From: CAYLWZ01 sp964585805
GTDB taxonomy: Bacteria > Patescibacteriota > Minisyncoccia > Minisyncoccales > GWA2-38-27
Reading direction: 5' to 3'
DNA: 18,446 nucleotides
Assembly: GCA_964585805.1 (NCBI GenBank)
Contig: CAZPFE010000008.1
Location: 1 to 18,446 of the forward strand
Position 1 is the first letter of the stretch. Every line of letters begins with the position of its first letter. The translations under genes and the position numbers were made by a program. The notes beneath the pieces are model-generated. The model saw only the letters and a program-made list of their open reading frames with translations. It was not told where the DNA came from and searched no databases. This document shows, piece after piece, positions 1-8,859 of this stretch.

Positions 1-79
1 CTTAACAATAAAAATTAACAAGGAAACACAAAAGGCAAAAATAAAATTCTTTGAAAATATTTTAACACCTTAAAAGAAT

Positions 80-2338
80 ATGGATAAACGCTATAACCCT
101 CAAAAAACAGAAAACAAAATCTATAAATTCTGGGAAAAAAACAATTTCTTTAAACCAGAAATAAAAAAAGGAAAAAAGGTTTTTTCTATCATTATGCCGC
201 CACCGAATGCTAATGCCTCCCTTCACATTGGCCATGCGGTTTTTGTTACTTTGGAAGATATAATGACTCGCTATCATAGGATGAAAGGAGATTCTACTTT
301 ATGGGTTCCGGGCGCTGATCACGCTGGCTTTGAAACTCAAGTAGTTTTTGAAAAACACTTAGAAAAAGAAGGAAAAACTCGTTTTCAATTTCCGCCTAAT
401 ATCCTTTATAAAAAAATGTTAACCTTTACCCAAAAAAATAAAAAAATAATGGAAAAACAATTAAAAAGTTTAGGCGCTTCTTGTGATTGGAGTAGAGAAA
501 AATTTACCTTAGATCCAGAAATTATAAAAATTGTCTATAAAACCTTTGAAAAACTTTTTAAAGACGGCTTAGTTTATAAAGGAAAAAGAATTATTAACTG
601 GTGCCCTCATCACCAAACCTCGCTTTCTGATTTAGAAGTTATTTATCAAAAACAAACTACAAAATTAGTTTACATTAAATATCCTTTAGAAAAAGAAAAA
701 GGTTTTATTGTTGTAGCAACTACCAGACCAGAAACAATGCTTGGCGACAGTGCAGTAGCAGTCAATCCTGAAGACAAAAGATACAAACATTTATTAAAAA
801 AGAAAGTAAAAATAAAATTACCATTAACAAACAGAATTATTCCTTTAGTTGCTGACGAAGCAGTAGATCCAAAATTTGGAACAGGAGCGGTTAAAGTCAC
901 TCCTGCCCATGATCCAATAGATTTTGATATCGCACAACGTCATAATTTAGATATCATTGAAGTTATAAACAAAGAAGGAAAAATAAGAACAAATGACAAA
1001 TATAACAATTTAACGGTCTTTCAAGCCCGGACAGAAATAGTTAAAGATTTAAGAGAAATGGAGTTAATTGAAAAGGAAGAAGATTATTCTCATTTACTAC
1101 CGGTCTGTTATAAATGTAAAAAGCCAATTGAACATTTAATCTCTGATCAATGGTTTATAAAAATCAAACCATTAGCCGAAAAGGCGATTAAGGCAGTTGA
1201 AAAAGGAAAAATAAAATTTGTTTCTAAACATTATGAAAAGATATTTTTTAATTGGATGAAAAATATAAGGGACTGGAATATTTCCCGTCAAATAGTTTGG
1301 GGAATTAAAATTCCTGTTTGGTATTGTCAAGAAAAGAAAAATAAAAAATGTCGCTTAAAGAACGGGGTTATTGTTTCTTCAGAAAAAGAACCAACAAAAT
1401 GCCCTTATTGCGGAAGCAAAAAATTAAAACAAGAAACAGATACTTTTGATACTTGGTTTTCTTCTGGCCAATGGCCATTTGCTGTTTTACTCTCTCAAAA
1501 GAAAAAAATTAAAGATAAAAATAAAATTAAAAATCCAAGAATAAAAAACATTTTTGGTTTCTCTTCTCAGGATTTTGAAAAATTTTATCCCACTTCAGTA
1601 ATGGAAACTGGTTGGGATATTCTTTTCTTTTGGGTGGCGAGAATGATAATGCTTGGTCTTTACACTACTGGCAAACCACCTTTCAAATATGTTTATCTTC
1701 ATGGTTTAGTAAGAGATAAAGATAGACAAAAAATGTCTAAATCAAAAGGCAATGTTATAAATCCTTTGATGGTCGTAGATAAATACGGAGCAGATGCCTT
1801 AAGAATGGCTTTAGTATTTGGTTCCAGTAATCAAAAAGATATTGTAATGTCAGAAGAAAAAATTATCAGTCAACAAAGATTTATTACCAAACTTTGGAAT
1901 GCTTCCCGTTTTGTCTTGACTAATTTAGGAAAAGATTTTGAGCCAAAAAAAATAAACCAGAAAAATTTACTTTTAACAAAAGAAGATAAATGGATACTTG
2001 TAGAAATGAAAAAAACAATTAAAAAAGTAAGTGAAAATATTGAAAAATTTAATTTTCATATTGCTGCCGAAGAAATATACCACTTCTTTTGGCACAAATT
2101 CTGCGATAAAACAATTGAAGATACAAAAAAAAGAATTTATAATCAAGAAACAAAAAAGGAAGAAAAAGAAACAGCGAAATGGGTCCTTTATAATGTCTTA
2201 TTGAATTCTCTAAAACTTCTTCACCCTTTTATTCCTTTTGTTACTGAAGAAATTTATCAACAACTTCCTGGAAAAAAGAAAAAAGGATTGATAATTGAAG
2301 ATTGGCCAAAAATTTTACAAAAAAATAACAAAGTTTGA
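80..2338 (+). CDS. valS: Valyl-tRNA synthetase, short form lacking the C-terminal coiled coil
   Basis: Class I aminoacyl-tRNA synthetase that charges tRNA-Val with valine in the cytoplasm. The HIGH signature is at residues 49-52 (preceded by PPPNANAS) and the KMSKS loop at 551-555. The editing domain carries TTRPETMLGDSAVAVNP near residue 214, and the ValRS-type segments DWNISRQIVWG and DTFDTWFSSGQWPF follow. A CPYC pair near residue 450 may be half of a zinc knuckle. The anticodon-binding helical domain ends with PFVTEEIYQQLP, and the protein stops about 20 residues later. At 752 residues it is clearly shorter than typical bacterial ValRS (about 880-950), because the C-terminal tRNA-binding coiled coil is absent. 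The start at 80 gives the usual N-terminal YNPQKTENKIYKFWE block; no Shine-Dalgarno is visible. The TGA stop overlaps the -35 element proposed for recA. Confidence 0.96.
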   Translation: MDKRYNPQKTENKIYKFWEKNNFFKPEIKKGKKVFSIIMPPPNANASLHIGHAVFVTLEDIMTRYHRMKGDSTLWVPGADHAGFETQVVFEKHLEKEGKTRFQFPPNILYKKMLTFTQKNKKIMEKQLKSLGASCDWSREKFTLDPEIIKIVYKTFEKLFKDGLVYKGKRIINWCPHHQTSLSDLEVIYQKQTTKLVYIKYPLEKEKGFIVVATTRPETMLGDSAVAVNPEDKRYKHLLKKKVKIKLPLTNRIIPLVADEAVDPKFGTGAVKVTPAHDPIDFDIAQRHNLDIIEVINKEGKIRTNDKYNNLTVFQARTEIVKDLREMELIEKEEDYSHLLPVCYKCKKPIEHLISDQWFIKIKPLAEKAIKAVEKGKIKFVSKHYEKIFFNWMKNIRDWNISRQIVWGIKIPVWYCQEKKNKKCRLKNGVIVSSEKEPTKCPYCGSKKLKQETDTFDTWFSSGQWPFAVLLSQKKKIKDKNKIKNPRIKNIFGFSSQDFEKFYPTSVMETGWDILFFWVARMIMLGLYTTGKPPFKYVYLHGLVRDKDRQKMSKSKGNVINPLMVVDKYGADALRMALVFGSSNQKDIVMSEEKIISQQRFITKLWNASRFVLTNLGKDFEPKKINQKNLLLTKEDKWILVEMKKTIKKVSENIEKFNFHIAAEEIYHFFWHKFCDKTIEDTKKRIYNQETKKEEKETAKWVLYNVLLNSLKLLHPFIPFVTEEIYQQLPGKKKKGLIIEDWPKILQKNNKV

Positions 2339-2362
2339 GTTTTATAAATATAATGATATAAT
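2335..2362 (+). promoter_or_regulatory. Sigma-70-type promoter for recA, leaderless geometry
   Basis: TTGAGT (2335-2340) and TATAAT (2357-2362) are separated by 16 bp. A start site about 7 nt below the -10 box falls at 2369-2370, on the A of the recA ATG, so the transcript would have essentially no 5' leader. A second TATAAT at 2349-2354 has no matching -35. This is read from sequence only. Confidence 0.6.
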
Positions 2363-2369
2363 TAAAATA

Positions 2370-3383
2370 ATGGCAAAGAAAAAAGAAACAAAAGAAACAT
2401 CTCAAAAAAAGAGGCATTTAGAAGAAGCAATTGAAGAGATCAGGCAACGTTTTGGAGAAGGAGCGATTATGAAATTAGAAGATATAGGACAAGTTGATGT
2501 TGATGTTATACCAACTGGTTCTATTTCTTTAGATAAAGCTTTAGGAGTAGGCGGCATTCCCCGAGGAAGAGTAGTGGAAATTTATGGTCCAGAATCAACC
2601 GGCAAAACAACCCTTGCTCTTCACATTTGCGCTGAAGCCCAAAAACAAGGAGGGGTAGCTGCTTTTGTTGATGTTGAACATGCTTTAGATCCTGACTATG
2701 CTAAAAAAATAGGGGTAAATGTAGACAATCTTTTAATTTCTCAACCAGACTCTGGAGAACAAGCACTACAAATTGTTGAAACATTAGTCCGTTCAGGCGA
2801 AGTAGATGTTATCATTGTTGATTCAGTGGCTGCTTTAGCGCCAAAAGCAGAAATAGCTGGAGAAATAGGAGATTTTCAAATAGGTCTTCAAGCAAGATTA
2901 ATGTCTTCTGCTTTAAGAAAATTATCTGCTGCTATTGCTAAAACAAAAACAATTGTAATTTTTTTAAATCAAACAAGAATGAAAGTTGGCGTTGTTTTTG
3001 GTAACCCAGAAGTTACTTCTGGAGGTTTGGCTTTAAAATTTTATGCCTCGGTTAGAATTCAACTTAATAGGGTAGCTCAAATAAAAAAAGGAGACGAAAT
3101 TATCGGCAGCAGAATTAAAGCAAAAATAGTTAAAAATAAAGTAGCTGCTCCTTTCAAAGTAGCAGAATTTGATGTCTACTATAATGAAGGAATATCTTAT
3201 ATAGCAGATGTTCTAAATATTGGACTAAAAAACGGAATTATTAAAAAATCTGGCAGCTGGTTCCAATACGAAAATAAAAAGCTGGGTCAAGGTATGGAAG
3301 GAGCAAAAAAAGCATTAAAAGAAAATCCAAAACTTCTAAAAGAAATTGAGACAAAAATTAAAGAAAAAGAAACAGAAAAATAA
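2370..3383 (+). CDS. recA: Recombinase RecA
   Basis: ATP-dependent strand-exchange protein for homologous recombination and repair. From the chosen start it is 337 residues, close to the usual RecA length. Walker A GPESTGKT is at 73-80 and the Walker B strand VDVIIVDS at 145-152. Loop L1 reads PKAEIAGEIGDF (158-169), and loop L2 GNPEVTSGGLALKF (211-224) has Leu where GGNALKF is usual. The C-terminal domain ends in a Lys/Glu-rich tail. The frame is open upstream to an ATG at 2295, but that would add 25 unrelated residues overlapping valS. MAKKKETKET at 2370 matches family N-termini and sits directly behind a promoter. No SOS box was recognised. It is convergent with rpsR (43 bp gap), with no obvious terminator between. 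Confidence 0.96.
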   Translation: MAKKKETKETSQKKRHLEEAIEEIRQRFGEGAIMKLEDIGQVDVDVIPTGSISLDKALGVGGIPRGRVVEIYGPESTGKTTLALHICAEAQKQGGVAAFVDVEHALDPDYAKKIGVNVDNLLISQPDSGEQALQIVETLVRSGEVDVIIVDSVAALAPKAEIAGEIGDFQIGLQARLMSSALRKLSAAIAKTKTIVIFLNQTRMKVGVVFGNPEVTSGGLALKFYASVRIQLNRVAQIKKGDEIIGSRIKAKIVKNKVAAPFKVAEFDVYYNEGISYIADVLNIGLKNGIIKKSGSWFQYENKKLGQGMEGAKKALKENPKLLKEIETKIKEKETEK

Positions 3384-3426
3384 AATTTCTCTTTTCTTAT
3401 TTTACTTACCTTTTATGTTTCTAACT

Positions 3427-3624
3427 CTATTTTGTTGTGTGAGGAAGTAAACCAAAATGACGAGCACGTTTAATAGCTCTTGCCAATTGCCTTTGATGTT
3501 TAGCGCAGAGTCCAGTCTTTTTCCTTGGTTTAATTTTAGCTAAACCAGAAATAAATTTTTTAAGAGTTTCTGTATTTTTAAAATCAATTTCTTTAATATT
3601 TTTTTGACAGAAATAACACTCCAT
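3427..3624 (-). CDS. rpsR: Small ribosomal subunit protein bS18
   Basis: Binds 16S rRNA next to bS6 on the platform of the 30S subunit. Only 65 residues, at the short end of the family (about 75 in E. coli). It has the zinc-type C+ signature: C3 and C6 (CYFC) with C40 and H43 (CAKH). The conserved basic core is KIKPRKKTGLCAKHQRQLARAIKRARHFGLLP. It is the last gene of the rpsF-ssb-rpsR operon, 33 bp after ssb. No Shine-Dalgarno is visible upstream. Confidence 0.95.
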   Translation of the reverse strand: MECYFCQKNIKEIDFKNTETLKKFISGLAKIKPRKKTGLCAKHQRQLARAIKRARHFGLLPHTTK

Positions 3625-3657
3625 ACAATTTATGTTTACTTTATATTTCTTATTTTT

Positions 3658-4158
3658 TTAAAAAGGAATATCTTTTATATCTATTTCCTCTTCATTATCT
3701 AAACTATCTGAAAGTTTAGATTCCATCTCTTCAGCTGATATACTTTCCTCTGAAGAACTTTCCTCTTCTATTATTGGTATTTCTTCTGTTTTTTCCTGAT
3801 GATTATCAAAACTAGGCTGAGGACTGACATTTTTCGGTCCTAACTGAATATTCTCAGCAACTATCTCAGTCCAATATCTTTTATTTCCTGAAGAATCTTG
3901 CCATGATCTAGTTTGTAATCTGCCTTCTACTAAAACCAAACTTCCTTTGGTTAAATATTGAGAAGCAATCTCTGCTAATCTTCCCCATAAAACAATATTA
4001 TGAAATTCGGTTTTTTCTTCTTTTTGATTTGTCTCTTTGTTTGTCCAAATTCGATTGGTGGCTAAACTAAAATTGCAAACTACTTGCCCCGAAGGAGTAC
4101 TTCTCATTTCTGGTTCTTTGGTCAAACGACCAATAAGAAATACTTTATTCAAATTCAT
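3658..4158 (-). CDS. ssb: Single-stranded DNA-binding protein SSB
   Basis: Coats single-stranded DNA during replication, recombination and repair. It is 166 residues with an N-terminal OB fold (about residues 1-110) starting MNLNKVFLIGRLTKEPEMR and including FHNIVLWGRLAEIASQYLTKGSLVLVEGRL. A low-complexity acidic linker follows. The canonical acidic tip, ending DIKDIPF, recruits partner proteins in known SSBs. Its position between rpsF and rpsR is the conserved bacterial arrangement. There is no Shine-Dalgarno; the 22 bp upstream are almost pure A/T, so translation may be coupled to rpsF. Confidence 0.96.
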   Translation of the reverse strand: MNLNKVFLIGRLTKEPEMRSTPSGQVVCNFSLATNRIWTNKETNQKEEKTEFHNIVLWGRLAEIASQYLTKGSLVLVEGRLQTRSWQDSSGNKRYWTEIVAENIQLGPKNVSPQPSFDNHQEKTEEIPIIEEESSSEESISAEEMESKLSDSLDNEEEIDIKDIPF

Positions 4159-4180
4159 ATCAATATTTTTTATATTTTAA

Positions 4181-4618
4181 TTATTGTTCTTCAGCTAATA
4201 TTTCCTCAAGTTTCTTATCAATATCTTCTATTCTTGTCTTCTCTTTTTTTATAATCTTCTCTTCTTTAGAAACAGATTCTATTTCTTTTTCTACTTTTTC
4301 TATTTCCTGATTTATTGTCTCTTCTGTTTTCTTTAAATGTTTCTTTGTTAAAATCAAATAACGAAGAATTCTCTTTTCTCCTTTAATTCTTTTGATTAAA
4401 TTTTCTATTTTTTCCGGAGAAAAATAAAACATTGCAACAACTAAATAAGCTTCATCCTCCCCTTTAGCAAAAAAAGTTGAAACTTTCTTTTTCGGTAAAA
4501 TTGTCTTCATTACTTCCCCTCCTTCTTCTTTAATCAATTTCACAATATTCTCTAAAATCTGTTTAACTTCTTCGTTAGAGTCAACTTTAGTTAAGCAATT
4601 TAATTCATAACATCTCAT
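4181..4618 (-). CDS. rpsF: Small ribosomal subunit protein bS6 with charged C-terminal tail
   Basis: Partner of bS18 in the 30S platform. From the ATG at 4618 the protein is 145 residues and begins MRCYELNCLTKVD, which aligns with the usual bS6 start MRxYE. The frame is open to an ATG at 4657, which would add 13 residues (MILKLNIIEIKLP); I judge these non-coding because they precede the first beta strand. The ferredoxin-like core runs to about residue 95 (RILRYLILTK). A Lys/Glu-rich, probably helical tail of about 50 residues follows, ending DIDKKLEEILAEEQ. A TATAAT lies at 4635-4640 on this strand, 16 bp above the chosen start. The gene is divergent from the phosphohexomutase gene at 4704. 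Confidence 0.9.
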   Translation of the reverse strand: MRCYELNCLTKVDSNEEVKQILENIVKLIKEEGGEVMKTILPKKKVSTFFAKGEDEAYLVVAMFYFSPEKIENLIKRIKGEKRILRYLILTKKHLKKTEETINQEIEKVEKEIESVSKEEKIIKKEKTRIEDIDKKLEEILAEEQ

Positions 4619-4703
4619 AGGCAATTTAATTTCTATTATATTTAATTTTAAAATCATTGTGGTATCATAATAATAATATATATCAAATTAAAAAGCAAGT
4701 ATT

Positions 4704-6080
4704 ATGATTGATTATTCTATCTTCAAATCATATGATATTAGAGGAATTTATCCAAAGAATATAAATAAAAAAACTGCCTATCTCATTGGTAAATCGCTTA
4801 TCCGTTATACTAAAAAACAAAAGATAGTTATTGGTAGAGATATGCGTATCTCTTCCCCTATCTTATTTAAAGGATTAACAGAAGGTATTACTTCTGAGGG
4901 AGCAAAAGTTTACGACCTTGGTAAAATAGCAACTGAGTGTCTTTACTTTGCAGTAGGAAATTATAATTACGAATTAGGGGTTATGATTACTGCAAGTCAT
5001 AACCCGAAAGAGTATAATGGCTTAAAGATAATCCAAAAAAACAATAATAATCTATTAGAAACTATACCTGGAAAAAACTTAATAAAAATAACAAAAGAAA
5101 CAGAAAAATTAGAAAAAGACAAAAAAATTCCTCTAAAACAAAAAAAGGGAATCAAAAAAATAAATATCTGGCAGGATTATTTAAACTATATTCTCTCTTT
5201 TGTTTCTTTAAAGGATATAAGCCACTTTAAAATAGTTATTGATGCAAGTAATGGAATGGCAGGCAAGGCAATTCCTATGTTAACTAAAAAACTGCCTTTT
5301 CTTACCATTATCCCTTTAAATTTTAAATTAGATGGAAACTTTCCTGCTCACTCTCCTAATCCTTTATCACCTGAGGCACCTAAAGAAGCAGGAGAAATTA
5401 TAAAAAAAGAAAAAGCTGATTTTGGTTTCATATTTGATGGAGACGCAGATAGAATATTTTTAATAGACGAAAAAGGAAAATTAGTCAGGGGAGATATCAC
5501 TCTTTTACTATTAGCCAAACACTTTTTAGAAAAAGAACCAGGCAAAGGAATTATTTATAATTTAATTTGTTCTAAAGCAGTTCCTGAATTTATTAAAAAA
5601 TGGGGAGGAAGACCTATTAGATCAAAAGTTGGTTTTGTAAACATCAGCGAATTAATGATTAAAAAAGATGCTATTATGGGTGGAGAATTAGCAGGACATT
5701 TTAGCTTTAAAGATTATTTTTGTCATGACTCAGCATTTATTACTTTTCTTATTTTATTAGAAATTATCTCCAAAAACAAAAAACCTGTATCAAAGTTAAC
5801 AAAAGAACTTTCTCCTTACTTTAAATTACCAGAAATTAATTTTAGAGTTAGCAATAAAGAATTGATTTTAAAGGAAATAAAAAAGAAATTTTCTGACGCT
5901 AAACAGGACTATTTAGACGGAATTACAGTAGAATATTCAAATTGGTGGTTTAATATCCGCCCTTCCCAAACCGAACCTCTTTTACGCCTAACAATTGAAG
6001 CAAACAATAAAAATTTATTAAAAGAAAAAAAGAAAATGTTAGTAAATCTCATTAAAGAAATAGAAAAAATACATAGATAA
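4704..6080 (+). CDS. Phosphomannomutase/phosphoglucomutase family protein
   Basis: Alpha-D-phosphohexomutase, interconverting hexose 1- and 6-phosphates for sugar-nucleotide and envelope glycan synthesis. It is 458 residues with the four family loops: catalytic serine S98 in TASHNPKEYNG, metal loop DGDADR at 245-250, sugar-binding loop GELAGH at 327-332 (usually GEMSGH), and phosphate loop RPSQTEP at 419-425 (usually RPSNTEP). The start SYDIRGIYP is typical of the PMM/PGM subgroup, but glucose versus mannose preference cannot be read from these motifs. A weak possible promoter is TTGTGG (4657-4662), 16 bp, TATATC (4679-4684). It shares sugar metabolism with the phosphoglucose isomerase encoded at 8952. 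Its stop is only 6 bp from the end of convergent trpS. Confidence 0.92.
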   Translation: MIDYSIFKSYDIRGIYPKNINKKTAYLIGKSLIRYTKKQKIVIGRDMRISSPILFKGLTEGITSEGAKVYDLGKIATECLYFAVGNYNYELGVMITASHNPKEYNGLKIIQKNNNNLLETIPGKNLIKITKETEKLEKDKKIPLKQKKGIKKINIWQDYLNYILSFVSLKDISHFKIVIDASNGMAGKAIPMLTKKLPFLTIIPLNFKLDGNFPAHSPNPLSPEAPKEAGEIIKKEKADFGFIFDGDADRIFLIDEKGKLVRGDITLLLLAKHFLEKEPGKGIIYNLICSKAVPEFIKKWGGRPIRSKVGFVNISELMIKKDAIMGGELAGHFSFKDYFCHDSAFITFLILLEIISKNKKPVSKLTKELSPYFKLPEINFRVSNKELILKEIKKKFSDAKQDYLDGITVEYSNWWFNIRPSQTEPLLRLTIEANNKNLLKEKKKMLVNLIKEIEKIHR

Positions 6081-6086
6081 AATAAA

Positions 6087-7067
6087 CTAAATTATTGGAA
6101 GTCCCATTTTTTGATAAACCTCTTTCATTGTTGATTTAGCAATTGCCTCTGCTTTTTTCTTTCCTTTCTTAAGAATTTCTTGAAGAAAAATTTCTCTCTT
6201 CAAAAATTCCCTCTTCTTACGCCGAAACGGCTCTAAAGATTCAATTAATAATTTTACCAATGATTTTTTTAAAAAAGAATAATTTTTATTTTCAAAAATT
6301 TTCTCGGTTTCTTTGATTGATTTATCACTAAATAAACTATAAATTGTTAATAAATTTGAAATACCTGGTTTTCTTAAAGGATTATATTTTATTTCTTTTC
6401 CGCTATCCGTAACAGCAGACATTATTTTCTTTGTTATTTCCTTTGGGTCATCAAGAAGATAAAGACAACCCTCTGGCATTGATTTTGACATCTTTTTTTT
6501 TGGATTATTTAAAGCCATAATCTTGGCTCCTTCTTTTTTCATTTTCACTTCTGGCTCAGGAAACACTTTTCCAAATCGTTTATTAAATTTCCTGGCTATT
6601 GTTCTGGTTAATTCTACATGTTGTTTTTGATCAGCGCCAACCGGAACTAAATCTGCTTTATAAAGAAGAATATCAGCAGCCATTAAAATAGGATAATTAA
6701 GAATTCCTGCCCCCACCTTTCCTTTAAATTGTTTTGATTTTTCCTTATACTGAGTCATTCTGTGAAGATCTCCACTCGGCGTAACTGTTCCTAAAATCCA
6801 AGCCAACTCAGTGTGCTCCTTGACAGAGGACTGAATAAATAAAATTGATTTTTCTGGATCAATTCCAGCTGCGAGATAACAAACAACTGTCTCAAAAATA
6901 TTCTTATAAAGATCCTGAGGATTGTAAGGAATTGTAATAGCATGCAAATCTACAACAGAAAAAATGCATTCATTTTTTTCTTGAAGTTCAACAAATTGTT
7001 TTAAAGCTCCTAAATAGTTGCCAATATGAATTTTACCTGTTGGTTGGATGCCGCTAAAAATACGCAT
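6087..7067 (-). CDS. trpS: Tryptophanyl-tRNA synthetase
   Basis: Class Ic synthetase charging tRNA-Trp. It is 326 residues, the normal bacterial length (about 330). It begins MRIFSGIQPTGKIHIGNYLG; the HIGH-equivalent HIGN is at 14-17. The family segment GDLHRMTQYKEK is in the middle, followed by NYPILMAADILLYKADLVPVGADQ, and KMSKS is at 192-196. The C-terminal helical anticodon-binding region is intact. It lies 32 bp after the RNase J gene on the same strand and is probably the last gene of that unit. No terminator was seen in the 6 bp separating it from the convergent phosphohexomutase gene. Confidence 0.97.
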   Translation of the reverse strand: MRIFSGIQPTGKIHIGNYLGALKQFVELQEKNECIFSVVDLHAITIPYNPQDLYKNIFETVVCYLAAGIDPEKSILFIQSSVKEHTELAWILGTVTPSGDLHRMTQYKEKSKQFKGKVGAGILNYPILMAADILLYKADLVPVGADQKQHVELTRTIARKFNKRFGKVFPEPEVKMKKEGAKIMALNNPKKKMSKSMPEGCLYLLDDPKEITKKIMSAVTDSGKEIKYNPLRKPGISNLLTIYSLFSDKSIKETEKIFENKNYSFLKKSLVKLLIESLEPFRRKKREFLKREIFLQEILKKGKKKAEAIAKSTMKEVYQKMGLPII

Positions 7068-7099
7068 ATTTTTCTTAATTTATATTTATATAAAATTCT

Positions 7100-8791
7100 T
7101 TAAACTTCAATTATCACTGGAAGGATAATTGGTCTCCTTTCTGTCTTAGAAAAAAGAAATTGACCAATCTTATTTCTAATCTCATTTTTAACATAGTCCC
7201 AGTTTACTGATTTTTTATTACCAGCAAATTTATTTATAATAGAAATTGTCTTTCTTCTTGTTTCTGCTAAAAGATCTTTTGATTCACGAAGATAAACAAA
7301 TCCTCTTGAAATTATATCAGGCGATCCTTTAACTCTTCCGGTTTGACTATCAACAATAGCAATGATAACAAACATCCCGTCTTTAGCAAGAATTTTTCTG
7401 TCTCTCAAAACTATTTCTCCTACATCACCAACTCCTAATCCATCAACAAAAACCGGATTAGCAGGCACTTTTTCTTTTAACACTCTTCCTCCTTTTTTAT
7501 CAAATTGAATAACAGATCCATTATCAGGAACAAATATTTTTTCTTTAGGAATACCTATACTATAAGCAATCTTTGCCGCTTCTTTTAATAAAAAATGATT
7601 AGCATAAACAGGAATAAAATAATCTGGTTTTATTTGTTTAATAATTTCCTGAATGTCCTTCCTATTGCCGTGCCCAGAAACATGAACAGCCATTATTTCA
7701 TTATGATAAACATTATCGCAAAGGCGATAAATATTATCTTTCAAGCGCTGAATCACTCTTTCGTTACCAGGAATAATTGAAGAAGAAAAAATAACAGTAT
7801 CTGTCTTTTTAAGAGTTATATATTTATGACTGCCGCTCACTATTCTTGACAAAACAGACATTTCCTCACCTTGAGAACCAGTACAAATAATAATAACTTT
7901 TTCATCAGGATATTCATCAATATCTCTTATAGGAATAATAACCTTTTTGTCTATTTTTATATAACCAAGTTTTCTGGCTATATCTACATTTGTTTTAATA
8001 GAAAATCCATCAAGGGCAACTTTTTTCCCTATTTTAGAAGCATATTCCAGAACTTGTTTAATGCGTTGAAGCTGGGAAGAAAAAGTAGCAATAATAGTTC
8101 TTCCTGGAGCGTTATCAATTAAATAGTAAAGATTATTAAGCATTTCCTCTTCAGTTACTGATTCTTTATAATTGGTTGCCCCTAAACTTTCTAACATCAA
8201 AACAGTAGGACGTTTTAATCTTGAAAGACGAGTATAACTCAACTTTTTCCTCCCTACAGGACTCTGTTCAATCGTCCAATCTCCCGGATGAATAACAGTA
8301 ACTAAAGGTGTTTTTAAAATAGTGCCAATAGCATCCATTATACTGTGGTCAACTTGAAAAAAAGAAACTTCAAATTTTCCAAGTTTAATTTTATCCCTAA
8401 TACTATTAACATAAATAGTTTTTAGATATTTAGAACTACCTTTGCTAACATCTTCATAACGATGCCTAACCATTTCTATTGTTAAAGGCCTACCAATAAT
8501 AGGCGGATTACCTAACTTTTTAAGAAGAATATGGGCTGCTCCAATATGATCTAAATGTCCATGAGAAAAGATTACTCCTTGGATATCTTTTTCTTTTCCC
8601 TTGAGGTATTCAATATTCGGAATAACATAATCAACTCCTGGCATATCTTCTTCTGGAAATTGAAGCCCCATATCTAAAATTAAAATATCCCTTCCTTTTG
8701 GAGAAATATATTCAAAAACAGTCATATTCCGACCAACTTCTTCACATCCTCCAAGAGGAATAATGCGCAAATATTCAGGTTTCTTGTTCAT
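7100..8791 (-). CDS. rnj: Ribonuclease J (metallo-beta-lactamase/beta-CASP)
   Basis: RNA-degrading enzyme with 5'-3' exonuclease and endonuclease activities in characterised homologues. It is 563 residues, a normal length. Visible elements: the lactamase motif SHGHLDH (HxHxDH at 77-82), H149 in VDHSI, D171 in HPGDW, TGSQGE at 304-309, and the beta-CASP motif VSGHG with H374. A C-terminal domain begins near residue 450. Two conserved motifs deviate. The usual SDSTN region reads ESLGATN (201-207), and the family PVHGEYR reads PVYANHF (394-400), so the His corresponding to a zinc ligand in known RNase J structures is Tyr396. Flanking residues (PDYFI before, IFVPDNGSV after) align normally, so this is substitution and not a frameshift. 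No Shine-Dalgarno is visible; the gene lies 68 bp below tRNA-Leu. Confidence 0.95.
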   Translation of the reverse strand: MNKKPEYLRIIPLGGCEEVGRNMTVFEYISPKGRDILILDMGLQFPEEDMPGVDYVIPNIEYLKGKEKDIQGVIFSHGHLDHIGAAHILLKKLGNPPIIGRPLTIEMVRHRYEDVSKGSSKYLKTIYVNSIRDKIKLGKFEVSFFQVDHSIMDAIGTILKTPLVTVIHPGDWTIEQSPVGRKKLSYTRLSRLKRPTVLMLESLGATNYKESVTEEEMLNNLYYLIDNAPGRTIIATFSSQLQRIKQVLEYASKIGKKVALDGFSIKTNVDIARKLGYIKIDKKVIIPIRDIDEYPDEKVIIICTGSQGEEMSVLSRIVSGSHKYITLKKTDTVIFSSSIIPGNERVIQRLKDNIYRLCDNVYHNEIMAVHVSGHGNRKDIQEIIKQIKPDYFIPVYANHFLLKEAAKIAYSIGIPKEKIFVPDNGSVIQFDKKGGRVLKEKVPANPVFVDGLGVGDVGEIVLRDRKILAKDGMFVIIAIVDSQTGRVKGSPDIISRGFVYLRESKDLLAETRRKTISIINKFAGNKKSVNWDYVKNEIRNKIGQFLFSKTERRPIILPVIIEV

Positions 8792-8859
8792 AAAAAGTTT
8801 AATTAATTAATAATAAAAATGAAAAAGAACATCTAAAAAACAGACAAAAAAAATATAAG

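Noticed and set aside
2336..2338. UGA recoded as glycine, as in some CPR lineages
   Set aside because: valS ends at TGA at a sensible C-terminus with further stops shortly after, and no gene here needs an in-frame TGA read as sense.
2295..2369. N-terminal extension of RecA from the upstream ATG at 2295
   Set aside because: The 25 extra residues overlap valS, match nothing in RecA, and the promoter at 2335-2362 would lie inside the coding region. The start at 2370 fits the family.
4619..4657. Longer bS6 start at 4657
   Set aside because: The added MILKLNIIEIKLP precedes the conserved MRxYE start of bS6 and looks like translated A/T-rich leader.
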